Assembly (NCBI GenBank): GCA_963707465.1
Contig: CAVPQK010000015.1
Location: 1,798,001 to 1,862,000, forward strand
Reading direction: 5' to 3'
DNA from: Bog-159 sp963707465
Lineage (GTDB): Bacteria; Acidobacteriota; Terriglobia; Bryobacterales; Bryobacteraceae
DNA length: 64,000 bases
Shown: one piece after another, positions 1-7,953 of the stretch
Position numbering within the stretch: the first letter of the stretch is position 1
Layout of the letters: each line of letters begins with the position of its first letter
The notes under the pieces: generated by a model
Seen by the model: only the letters and a program-made list of their open reading frames with translations
Database searches by the model: none
What the model was told of the DNA's origin: nothing
Position numbers and translations under genes: made by a program

Positions 1-338
1 TTGCCATAGCGCTCCTGCCAGATTTGCGCTTCCTCGCGCGTGCGCACCAGCGGAAAGGCCGCGCCGCTGAATACCGGGATGTCCGTGCGGCCAATGATCT
101 CGAGCAGCCGGAGTGTGTGCGCGACTTCTTCGTCGCGCCATTGGTCTCCGCTTACTACGGTGATCCCCAGCACCTCCACCTGCGGCGACTGGATCATCGT
201 CAGCAGCGTCTGCAGGTTGCTGCCGCCCGGTCCGGAACAATCTTCGTTGACGATGACTTTGCGGCGCGCCTGCGGCCACACGGCGGTCGCCGCCAGCAGC
301 GCGACTGCGATGCCCCTAGAACAACAGCTTAAGCGCAA
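1..338 (-). CDS. Nucleoside hydrolase-like secreted protein, 3' part outside window
   Basis: Reading leftward, the frame gives a hydrophobic leader (GIAVALLAATAVWPQA) and then VIVNEDCSGPGGSNLQTLL, VLGITVVSGD, a leucine-rich helix and IPVFSGAAFPL. This layout matches the N-terminal part of inosine/uridine-preferring nucleoside hydrolases, which cleave the N-glycosidic bond of ribonucleosides. The family's N-terminal calcium-binding cluster normally reads DxDxGxDD. Here that position has N-E-D-C-S-G-P-G-G-S-N, so metal binding may be altered. The only in-frame start before the leader is a TTG at 338, which overlaps the end of the upstream receptor gene by 23 nt. The gene leaves the window at base 1. 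Fold assignment is moderately sure; activity is unknown. Confidence 0.6.
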   Translation of the reverse strand, partial: MRLSCCSRGIAVALLAATAVWPQARRKVIVNEDCSGPGGSNLQTLLTMIQSPQVEVLGITVVSGDQWRDEEVAHTLRLLEIIGRTDIPVFSGAAFPLVRTREEAQIWQERYG

Positions 339-3300
339 TCTGAACCAGCCGCGGGTTATTCACCGTGGAGTTGATCGACCCGAATCCCGGCGCGCCCAGC
401 AGCGGACAGGCCGCGCAAATGCTGCTCCCCGGTGTCCCGAACTGCGGGTGGTTTAATAGGTTGAAAACCTCCGCGCGGAAATCCAGCTTCATCCCCTCGC
501 GCGGCAGCATGAAATGCTTGATCGCCGAAAAATCCGTATTCACGAAGTCCGGACCGGAGAGCGGCGTCCGCGACGCGTTCCCCAGCTCCCCACTCGGCGA
601 AGCGACGAAACAATTCGTGTTGAACCACTCGCTGATCGTCGGGTTGCTCATTACCGGATTGCAAACCTGGTTGGGGCGATTCAAGCTGTTTCCGTCGTTT
701 TCAAAGTTGACGCCGGAATTATTGTTCGCCACCACGAAAACCGGGAATCCGGAAGTCACCTTCTGGATCGCCGTGAGTTCCCAGTTGCCCAGGATCGTAT
801 TTACCGCCCCATTCCAGTCGCTGCCGAATGCCTTCCCCTTTCCGAACGGCAGCTCATAGATCACGCTCGCGCTGAAGTCGTGATTCAGATTCACTTGAGA
901 CAGCCCCCAATCCAACTGTTGCCACCCCGGCAGCGGATAGTAAGGCGCGCCGATGTTGCTGCCTAGGCCGTCCGTGTAACCGGAATCGTAGTTTCTCGCA
1001 TAGGTGTAGGCAATCAACGCATACAGACCATGCCGTGCGCTCTTCGTCTCAGCTTTAATCTGCAGGGAGTTGTAATGCGCCCTCCCGTCGTCGGTCATGT
1101 TATCGATGGTCGAGTAGGCGAAGTTTGTCTCTGGAACCCCGAAAGCCGATCCGCCGGGTCCGCAACCCAGGGTATATCCGGGGGTCGAGCCGCAGGCGCC
1201 GGGTGACCCCACATTCAAGTTATTGCCATACACCAGAATGTGCGATGCCCGTGATCCTGCGTATCCGGCCGTCAACACCACCTGACCCGGCAGTTGGTGT
1301 TCCACGTTCACGTTGAACTGTTGCACCATACCCTGCTTGAAGTTAGTGTTCATCACGTTGATCGTGCCCGTGAAGTCCCCGGGCGGCGGCGACGTGGTCT
1401 GAATCGGGAACCCGGACGACAAACTAATCCCCGTAGGCGTCAACGGATTAACAGGCACATTCGCGCAATACGAGTTGGCGAACGGACATCCGCCCCCAAA
1501 GGCAAATGAGTCCGATTCGTAGGAAAAGGGCGGGTTCTGCCATAAGCCCTGGGCGCCCATGTTCCACGACGAATCGTGATAGATCGCATAGCCTCCGCGC
1601 ACCACCGTGGTCTGGCTGCCCCGGGGCTTCCAGGCCAAACCAATGCGCGGCTCGAGCGCCGTCCAGTCCATGTTGACGCCCGCATATTTGTTGGCGTTCT
1701 GTCCCGCGATCAGAAACGTCTCGCTGCTCAGCAGGAAGTTTGCCTGGCGGTTGAAGGCTTCGCTTTCAGGCGTCGTCATGGCCCAGGCCAAACCTAGATT
1801 CAATGTCAGATCCTTGCTCACCCGCCAGTCGTCCTGCACAAACGGACGGTACATCTTCCAGCGGCGCCCGGTAACATCGCCGTCGAACGCTTGATCGTGA
1901 ATCGCCAGATCCGTGAGGCCCATCATCAACGAAGCGGCGGGGTCGCCGCCCCAATCGCCCACGATGTCCCAGAACCCGTCCTGGAAGCCCACGGCCAGCA
2001 CATTCAACTCGTTGGCGCGGATGTTGCCGCCGATCCGGATGTCGTGTTTGCCCCGCACCATATCGAACGAGTCCGAGATCGAGAACACGTTGGTCCCGCC
2101 CAGAAACGGCGAATACCCGCGATCGCCCAGCGACCAGTAGCCGGCCAATTCCGTGGACGTCAACCCGCAACTGTTCGCGCCCTCCAATGGGTTGCCTGCG
2201 CTGGAGTTGGCGCCCGGAATTCCGAGCTTGCTGGCTTCACAGGTTCCGCTGCCGTAAGACGTGAAATAGTCCAGTATCCGGTTGAAACCTATGCTGAATT
2301 GATTCACGGTCCGTGGCGAAAAGATGTGCGTCTCCGACAGCGCCGCGTTGCGCCCATGGTTGTCGATGTTCTCCGTGCTGGCGAACGCGCTTTGTTCGGC
2401 GAAGCCCGGCGAACCGCCCGGAACGAACGACTTCGCCTGATCGTAGCTGAAGCGCGCGAACATGGAGTCTCTCGTGGAAAAATTGTGGTCCAGCCGGATG
2501 TCGAACTCACCTTCGTTCAGCGCCCTCACTGGCTCGTTCACATAGTTATAGCCGAGGGCCGGATTATTGGCGTTAGGCAGGGGATACAGGTTAATCATCG
2601 CCTGGCCGATCGGGTTGATCAGGCCCTGCGGAATCTTGTTGCACGGTGTGCCTGGAGACTGGCTGCCGTCGGCTGCCGCCGGAAGTGCGTTACCCGAGCT
2701 ATCGCACATGAAGGGGTGGTTTACCACCGTCCCACTGGAAGTCTGAGTGGTCACGTAGGGGTTATTCAGGACTTCGGAATTCGGATTGCCGAACGCATCG
2801 TCCGTGAAATCGCCGTTGCGCATGGCCGCCGAAGGCACCAGGCCCACATACGGAATCCCGTGTCGCTGCATCTTCGCTTGATAATCGGCGAAGAAGAACG
2901 TCTTGTCCTTCTGGATCGGCCCGCCCAGTGAGCCGCCAAATTGATTTAAATTAAATTGTTCGGTGTTGCTGGCGAAGAAGCTGCGCGCGTCCAGATCCGT
3001 GTTGCGGAAGAACTCAAACAGCGAGCCGTGAAAGTCGTTGGTCCCGTTCTTAGTCGTAACTAACACCGTCGGTCCCGCGCGCGTCCCGTATTCCGCCGAA
3101 TAGTTATAAGTCAGTACCTTGAATTCCTGGATCGCGTCGATCGAAGGCAGAATGGCAATGCCGCCCGCCGTCAGTTCGTTATTGTCGTTGCCGTCGTACA
3201 ACCAGTCCGTCGAATTGGCGCGGGACCCGCCCACCGACAGCGAAAACGAACCGCGCGCCGAAACCTCGCTGCTCGGGCCGCCATTAAAAAAGCTCTGCGG

Positions 3301-3789
3301 GTTGGTTTCCGTAATCGTGCCTGGCGTGAGCGTCGCCAACTGCACAAAGTCGCGGCCGTTCAGCGGCAATTCGGCCACCTGTTGGGATGTGATCACCTGG
3401 CCCAGCGTTGGGTTGGCGGTCTCTACCGCCACCGCCGTCGCGGTTACCTCCACCGTCTCCTTCACCGACGCCGGGGCCAGTTTGAAATCCACCTCGCGGT
3501 GCTCGTCCACTTGCAGCCGGACTTCCTTTTGCTCTGCCGGCTGGAAACCGGTGAATTCCACGCGGACCGTGAAGCTCGCCACCGGCAGCAGCGGAACCAG
3601 ATAATGCCCCGATTCGTCGGTCCGCGAGTCGCGCGTCAACCCCACGGCGGGGGCCGTTACAACTACCTTCGCGCCGGCAATCGCGGATCCCGAAGCATCG
3701 GAAACCGTGCCCGAAATAATGCCCGTGGCCTGCCCATAAAGCAGCGGACACACGCCAAACACTACGAGCAACATTCTTCCGATTTGCAT
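316..3789 (-). CDS. TonB-dependent receptor, Oar-like, with N-terminal carboxypeptidase-regulatory domain
   Basis: About 1157 residues. A signal peptide (MQIGRMLLVVFGVCPLLYGQA) is followed by a carboxypeptidase-regulatory-like beta-sandwich (about residues 20-105, starting GIISGTVSDASGSAIAGAKV). Then come a plug-like domain (VETANPTLGQVI, ELPLNGRDFVQL) and a long beta-barrel ending in aromatic Phe (ALKLLF). This is the Oar-like outer-membrane receptor architecture that is heavily expanded in Acidobacteriota, probably for uptake of large or complex substrates. I chose the ATG at 3789 because AGGGGAG lies about 5 nt upstream and the signal peptide begins there. A longer reading from 3885 would use the -35 promoter box as its start. 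No substrate can be deduced. Confidence 0.9.
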   Translation of the reverse strand: MQIGRMLLVVFGVCPLLYGQATGIISGTVSDASGSAIAGAKVVVTAPAVGLTRDSRTDESGHYLVPLLPVASFTVRVEFTGFQPAEQKEVRLQVDEHREVDFKLAPASVKETVEVTATAVAVETANPTLGQVITSQQVAELPLNGRDFVQLATLTPGTITETNPQSFFNGGPSSEVSARGSFSLSVGGSRANSTDWLYDGNDNNELTAGGIAILPSIDAIQEFKVLTYNYSAEYGTRAGPTVLVTTKNGTNDFHGSLFEFFRNTDLDARSFFASNTEQFNLNQFGGSLGGPIQKDKTFFFADYQAKMQRHGIPYVGLVPSAAMRNGDFTDDAFGNPNSEVLNNPYVTTQTSSGTVVNHPFMCDSSGNALPAAADGSQSPGTPCNKIPQGLINPIGQAMINLYPLPNANNPALGYNYVNEPVRALNEGEFDIRLDHNFSTRDSMFARFSYDQAKSFVPGGSPGFAEQSAFASTENIDNHGRNAALSETHIFSPRTVNQFSIGFNRILDYFTSYGSGTCEASKLGIPGANSSAGNPLEGANSCGLTSTELAGYWSLGDRGYSPFLGGTNVFSISDSFDMVRGKHDIRIGGNIRANELNVLAVGFQDGFWDIVGDWGGDPAASLMMGLTDLAIHDQAFDGDVTGRRWKMYRPFVQDDWRVSKDLTLNLGLAWAMTTPESEAFNRQANFLLSSETFLIAGQNANKYAGVNMDWTALEPRIGLAWKPRGSQTTVVRGGYAIYHDSSWNMGAQGLWQNPPFSYESDSFAFGGGCPFANSYCANVPVNPLTPTGISLSSGFPIQTTSPPPGDFTGTINVMNTNFKQGMVQQFNVNVEHQLPGQVVLTAGYAGSRASHILVYGNNLNVGSPGACGSTPGYTLGCGPGGSAFGVPETNFAYSTIDNMTDDGRAHYNSLQIKAETKSARHGLYALIAYTYARNYDSGYTDGLGSNIGAPYYPLPGWQQLDWGLSQVNLNHDFSASVIYELPFGKGKAFGSDWNGAVNTILGNWELTAIQKVTSGFPVFVVANNNSGVNFENDGNSLNRPNQVCNPVMSNPTISEWFNTNCFVASPSGELGNASRTPLSGPDFVNTDFSAIKHFMLPREGMKLDFRAEVFNLLNHPQFGTPGSSICAACPLLGAPGFGSINSTVNNPRLVQIALKLLF

Positions 3790-3855
3790 AGCACTCCCCT
3801 TTGCCGGTAGTATTCTCCCCTTGTAACGCAACTTCTGAAGAGGGGGGAGTGAACC

Positions 3856-3885
3856 AGTATCACCCGATTGTTCCGGTCGTGTCAA
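3856..3885 (-). promoter_or_regulatory. Sigma70-type promoter for the TonB-dependent receptor
   Basis: On the minus strand a perfect -35 TTGACA (3885-3880) is separated by 18 bp from GATACT (3861-3856, 4 of 6 matches to the -10 consensus). It lies 67 nt before the receptor ATG. No experiment supports it; the match and position are the evidence. Confidence 0.6.
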
Positions 3886-3894
3886 GCTTGGTTG

Positions 3895-3950
3895 TGGGGC
3901 AGGCCCCCGGCCTGCGGCGGCCTCTCAGGCCGCCTTCTTAGCTCTGCCCC
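3895..3950. repeat. Double-hairpin intergenic repeat, copy 1
   Basis: Two adjacent hairpins are visible: GCAGGC-cccg-GCCTGC and GGCGGCCT-ctc-AGGCCGCC. An outer pairing of GGGGCAG with CTGCCCC encloses them. The element sits just 3' of the GloVer/IPT gene. It shares its sequence with the copy at 20791-20843 and its layout with those at 7908-7950 and 23961-24011. It may act as a terminator or a REP-like element. Confidence 0.7.
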
Positions 3951-3951
3951 G

Positions 3952-5292
3952 CTACTGCACCGTGAAACGCGCCCGAGTCGAAGCGGTTCCCCCCGGAGTG
4001 GTAACCGTGATCGGCCCGCTGGCCGCCCCCGCCGGAACCGTTGCCACCACGTAGTTGGACCCGCTGTCGGAAACCGCCGTCGCGGCAACTCCGTTGAATC
4101 GCACCGCAGCCGACAGCAAGTGATACCCCCAGATCGACACCTTGGCGCCTACCGCGCCCGTCCGCGGATTGAAGCGGAGCGGCCGCGGCCGCGGCTTGGG
4201 TAGCCCCGCATCCAGGGCAAAGTAGACTCCGCCCCCGTGAATTCCGCCGCCTACGGCCGTCCCATAGATGATCCCGTCGCTGCCCAGAACCAGCGAACAC
4301 TGGCACGCGCCGTCTTTACGCACGTCCTTCATGTCGTACACCGTTGCATATTGGCCGGTCTTGCCGATCCGGAACAACTGACTGTAGCCCTCGTGCCGGA
4401 CAGCTCCCAATGTTGCGCCGTAAAGGTTCCCGTCGCTGCCCTCGATTAACGCCGCCGGACCGCCCAGATCCCCCTTCGGAAAGGAGTACAGCAGCGTATA
4501 CTGCCCGCCCGGAGTGACTTTGTAGATAGCGCCAGTCCCGTTAGCGCCGCCGTTCGGAGTTGCGCCATAGAGATTGCCATCTCCGGCTTCCACGAGCGGC
4601 AAGGCGAAATACCCGGAGAAAGTCTTTTCCGGGAAGGTATACAGCTTGGTAAGAACACCCGCGGGAGTCACTCGGTAGACGTAACCCGTAGACGCGTCCG
4701 TCGCCTGGGCCACTCCGTAGTAATTACCGTCGCTCCCGTAAATGGCGGCGCCCGGACGCACAGCCGCGGGAAACTCATAGAAGGATGTTACATTGCCTCT
4801 TAAGTCAACCCTAGCCAGGGACCAAAGACTCTGCGTGGGAGCGACTGCCAGCGCTAACAGGTCACCATCCGGCAGGTTTTGAGTCAAGATGGGATGTAGG
4901 CGCTGACCTGAGTAGATCTGCTGGCTCCCGGGCTCGGCGGACACGGAAAAGACATGCGCGGGATGCGCGCCCTGCTCGATCGTGGAATAGAACCGCCCGT
5001 TAGCCGCGCTTACTAATAGCGATGGAATCTGGTCGGGGCTTTGTACCGTCGCCAGCGTCGTCTTCGTTCCCTCAGGCGTAATCGAAAGGACCACGTGCGG
5101 GCCCGATTGCCCCGCTTCCGAGTAGAAAACGCCCACATCCCCCTGCAGGATTCCCGCCGGCTGATCGAGTTCGTTCATATAGGCGATGACTCGATAAACC
5201 GGCTGCGCGGCAACCGCCGGCGCCCCCGCCGCGGCGATCGACAATGCCACTGACAACCCAGTCTGGAGACGCATGGACCTGTTGGTATTCAT
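3952..5292 (-). CDS. Secreted GloVer-repeat beta-propeller with C-terminal IPT/TIG domain
   Basis: 446 residues. After an Ala-rich signal peptide (cleavage near AVAAQ) come repeats of the type GDGNLYGATPNGGANGTGAIYKV and GSDGNLYGATLGA. These are the 'choice-of-anchor tandem repeat GloVer' units common in Acidobacteriota and Verrucomicrobia. Residues from about 368 form an Ig-like IPT/TIG domain (PRTGAVGAKVSIWGYHL, VRFNGVAATAV, VPAGAASGPITVTTPGG). It is probably an extracellular binding or structural protein; no catalytic motif is visible. Two ATG starts (5292 and 5274) both give a plausible signal peptide and neither has a strong ribosome site. Its relative at 34.5-37.8 kb has the same repeats but a different C-terminal domain. 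Confidence 0.75.
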   Translation of the reverse strand: MNTNRSMRLQTGLSVALSIAAAGAPAVAAQPVYRVIAYMNELDQPAGILQGDVGVFYSEAGQSGPHVVLSITPEGTKTTLATVQSPDQIPSLLVSAANGRFYSTIEQGAHPAHVFSVSAEPGSQQIYSGQRLHPILTQNLPDGDLLALAVAPTQSLWSLARVDLRGNVTSFYEFPAAVRPGAAIYGSDGNYYGVAQATDASTGYVYRVTPAGVLTKLYTFPEKTFSGYFALPLVEAGDGNLYGATPNGGANGTGAIYKVTPGGQYTLLYSFPKGDLGGPAALIEGSDGNLYGATLGAVRHEGYSQLFRIGKTGQYATVYDMKDVRKDGACQCSLVLGSDGIIYGTAVGGGIHGGGVYFALDAGLPKPRPRPLRFNPRTGAVGAKVSIWGYHLLSAAVRFNGVAATAVSDSGSNYVVATVPAGAASGPITVTTPGGTASTRARFTVQ

Positions 5293-5356
5293 GTTCGTGA
5301 AGCAAATCTCAGCGCCGGGACCGTGGGCAGTCGGTGGGGGATTCTACCCCGGCTTT

Positions 5357-7810
5357 CTACGGGTTGTGTAAGTATACGACCACTCCGTTGCACGGAGCCG
5401 CCGATGTGCAGGCCGCGTTGCCGGCTTTGCTGATTCCGCCGAAGGTGGGAATATAGATATTCCCGTTCACAATCGTCGGCCGGTTGAAAGTCGCGGGGAT
5501 GAAGTTCGCGCTGTTGTCGCAATAACTGAGCGAATTCGTGCACCACAGTAGATTCAGCGTAGTCGCGTCATAAGCAAATAACGTGCCCGCATAACTTGGG
5601 GCCGACGAAACTTCCACGTTGGCTACCGCCCATACCACCCCGCCGCTTCCGCTGTTCGAAGTAACTTCCAGGCTGCCGCCAGGGTACTGCACCAACCCAG
5701 GGCTCTTGGGATAGGTGCTCTGTACCGGATTTACGAAGTAGCCGTTGTATTTCCATCCCGTCACGCCGGCCTGCGCCGCCGTGAATCCTGGGGACAAGGT
5801 TACTTGCGTGCTCCCCATATTCACCGACGTGACGGTCTGGGTCGGCTGCCCGGTAATGTTCGTGATATGGTCCCCTACTACCACCTGATTGCCTACGCTC
5901 AGAGTCGCGCTCGTAAGGGTCGTGCCCGTCGTCAGCGTTCCGCCGCCCTGGATCGGCGAGTTATTGGATAGTTGAAAGCCTGTCAACAGCTCCTGGTAGG
6001 GCCAGAAGAACAGGCGTGGCGGCGAATCGCCCGGATAGTACGCCAGGCTGGTGATGCGGTGACAGTTGTCTGGGTCGGTCCTATCCCTGCATAGCGCGTA
6101 GCTCGCTCCGAACGGGAAAGTGTTTCCAGGGTCGCCCAATGCGCCTCCGGGTGACCCGCCGTTCGCGGAGGAGTAAGTCGGGAAACACTTGGAGGTGGCC
6201 GATCCGCATAGGTTGCCCTGCGTTAACAGATAACCGTAGCCGGCCTTGTCGCAGGTCACTGCGCGCGGCGTAGCGGGCGTCGTGTTCGGATCGTTGAACA
6301 GCAGAATTCCGCATATCGCCATGTCGAAATCGTTCTGGTTCATGCCTTCGAAAGTGTAAGGCACTCCCACCGCCGGCGCATGCACCGCAACCCCGCCGTA
6401 TGGCGTGAAGTACTCCGATGGGCCGTTGGTGAACCCGCTCCCCGAAAACGTGAAGTCGAGAATGCTCTGGCCCGTGTTGCCCATCGTGCTCACCGATGTG
6501 ATGCCATCGGACTGGAACTGCTGAAATGGGCCGTTCCCCGTGCCGAAATACGCGTGCGAGACGCCATTTAAACTATTGGCCGCCCCTCCCTCGCCGGACA
6601 TCCACGATCCCCCGCCCTGCCCGCACCAGTTCGGAGAGGCTCCATAGCCCGATTGCACGCAAGTGGTGCTGCAACAACACGGCGGATTGGAGCCGGGAAC
6701 GCAGGACGGGCTGGAGTTGCATGGGGTAGGGCTCTCCGGGCCCGTGACGCTGCACAGGAAGCAGTTCTTGCTGCAGGCCGGCAGGTTTAGGTTGTTCGAT
6801 GAGGCCGAGGTGTTGAAGGCAAATTCTTGCGTCAACGCCGTCGGCGTGCCGTTGTAGCCGAAAACCCACCCGTGGTAGGGACTGTCCATCTCGCCCTGCC
6901 CGGATGCAAAAGCCATGTAGATCATGTTGCTGAGCCCGCCCGTGCCCGGATTGGGCACCTCCAGCAGAGCCATTCGCTGAAGCTCTTGCCAGGCCTGGAA
7001 CGGCACCACGCCCCCACCTGTGGTGGGCGGGTAAATGATCTGGCTATGCAGTTCGGTCCCGGAACATACGCCGCCGGTCCAGGTGCCTCCTGCGCATACG
7101 TCCAACCCTGTCGTCAGGTCGATCTCGTGAAGCCACCACTGTGTGGCGCCCTGCCCCCCGGCCGCGGTCTGGCACAGGCTGGTCGCATACATCACCGGCT
7201 TCGCTCCGCTGGTATCGATCACCGGCGTCGAAAAGAGCCCCCCGAAAGGCAGCCCCCCTAACCCGTAATGCGTGGAGATGCTTCCCGTCGCACCGCAATC
7301 GTTGACCCACGGCGGACTATTGGTGCAATGCGTCCCCGAGCAGTCGCTCCACAGGGCCACTCCCGCATCCGCATTCCAGGCGTAAATGCTGCCGCTCAGC
7401 GTCACCGAAACCAGCATGTTGCACTTTCCGGTTCCCTGGTCGTTACAGTGCGCCACATCCGCGGGGCTGGCCAAGGAAATCCCCGGAACATACAGTGGTT
7501 GAGCCAGGCTCCCGTTCGCCACCCCGCCCGGCCCGGCTTCAATCAGCAGCGGGGACCACGTCGGTTGGCAAAGCGCTTCGGTGCCGCCGCTCAGCGCGGT
7601 GGAAGTAAGCACGGTCTCATTGGGGTTGTACCCGTCCCGCGCATTGTCGTACTGAGAGGTCAAGACGGGTGGCGGCGTGCCGGCCGGCGTCGTAGTTGGA
7701 CACGTTGTCGTTGCACTGAGACTTGCCGGCGCACTCGCCAGGCCAACGCCCGCCGCAATCAGGCTGCACAGCAGGCGCGTGAAACGAGGTTGTATTCGAT
7801 AAGAATGCAT
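5357..7810 (-). CDS. Secreted PQQ-type beta-propeller protein with Cys-rich insertion (paralogue 1)
   Basis: About 817 residues from the ATG at 7810. A signal peptide (LLCSLIAAGVGLASAPASLSA) precedes TSQYDNARDGYNPNETVLT, the usual beginning of PQQ-like propeller proteins of soil acidobacteria. Blade-like segments follow (SGSIYAWNADAGVALW, AGTLFAYDATTLNLLW). A Cys-rich insertion lies in the middle (SKNCFLCS ... SSPSCVPGSNPPCCCSTTC), about 11 cysteines over 55 residues, then GGGSWMSGEGGAAN. PQQ-dehydrogenase catalytic motifs were not recognised, so the enzymatic role is unknown. The gene 143 nt upstream on the same strand is a close paralogue of about the same length, so a tandem duplication is likely. 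Confidence 0.75.
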   Translation of the reverse strand: MHSYRIQPRFTRLLCSLIAAGVGLASAPASLSATTTCPTTTPAGTPPPVLTSQYDNARDGYNPNETVLTSTALSGGTEALCQPTWSPLLIEAGPGGVANGSLAQPLYVPGISLASPADVAHCNDQGTGKCNMLVSVTLSGSIYAWNADAGVALWSDCSGTHCTNSPPWVNDCGATGSISTHYGLGGLPFGGLFSTPVIDTSGAKPVMYATSLCQTAAGGQGATQWWLHEIDLTTGLDVCAGGTWTGGVCSGTELHSQIIYPPTTGGGVVPFQAWQELQRMALLEVPNPGTGGLSNMIYMAFASGQGEMDSPYHGWVFGYNGTPTALTQEFAFNTSASSNNLNLPACSKNCFLCSVTGPESPTPCNSSPSCVPGSNPPCCCSTTCVQSGYGASPNWCGQGGGSWMSGEGGAANSLNGVSHAYFGTGNGPFQQFQSDGITSVSTMGNTGQSILDFTFSGSGFTNGPSEYFTPYGGVAVHAPAVGVPYTFEGMNQNDFDMAICGILLFNDPNTTPATPRAVTCDKAGYGYLLTQGNLCGSATSKCFPTYSSANGGSPGGALGDPGNTFPFGASYALCRDRTDPDNCHRITSLAYYPGDSPPRLFFWPYQELLTGFQLSNNSPIQGGGTLTTGTTLTSATLSVGNQVVVGDHITNITGQPTQTVTSVNMGSTQVTLSPGFTAAQAGVTGWKYNGYFVNPVQSTYPKSPGLVQYPGGSLEVTSNSGSGGVVWAVANVEVSSAPSYAGTLFAYDATTLNLLWCTNSLSYCDNSANFIPATFNRPTIVNGNIYIPTFGGISKAGNAACTSAAPCNGVVVYLHNP

Positions 7811-7907
7811 TTGGAGGTGGGGTCGATACCCCATCTATTGTAGCGAATTGCCGTTAAGCGTCAAGCGGCATTGGGTAATGGTACTCATGGTCCATTCCAA
7901 TTCGGTT

Positions 7908-7950
7908 GGAGGGCGGGCAATCCTGCCCGCAGCCGGCTTTTAGCCGGCTT
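7908..7950. repeat. Double-hairpin intergenic repeat, copy 2
   Basis: The element begins GGAGGGCGGGCA, which pairs as GCGGGCA-atcc-TGCCCGC. A second hairpin AGCCGGC-tttta-GCCGGCT follows. It starts just past the stop of the propeller gene ending at 7954. The copy at 23961-24011 is nearly the same in the first hairpin and carries compensating changes in the second. Confidence 0.7.
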
Positions 7951-7953
7951 CCG

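Noticed and set aside
3790..3885. Longer N-terminus of the TonB-dependent receptor starting at TTG 3885
   Set aside because: It would place 32 residues before a good signal peptide, and its start codon is the TTG of a perfect -35 box. The ATG at 3789 has a ribosome site.
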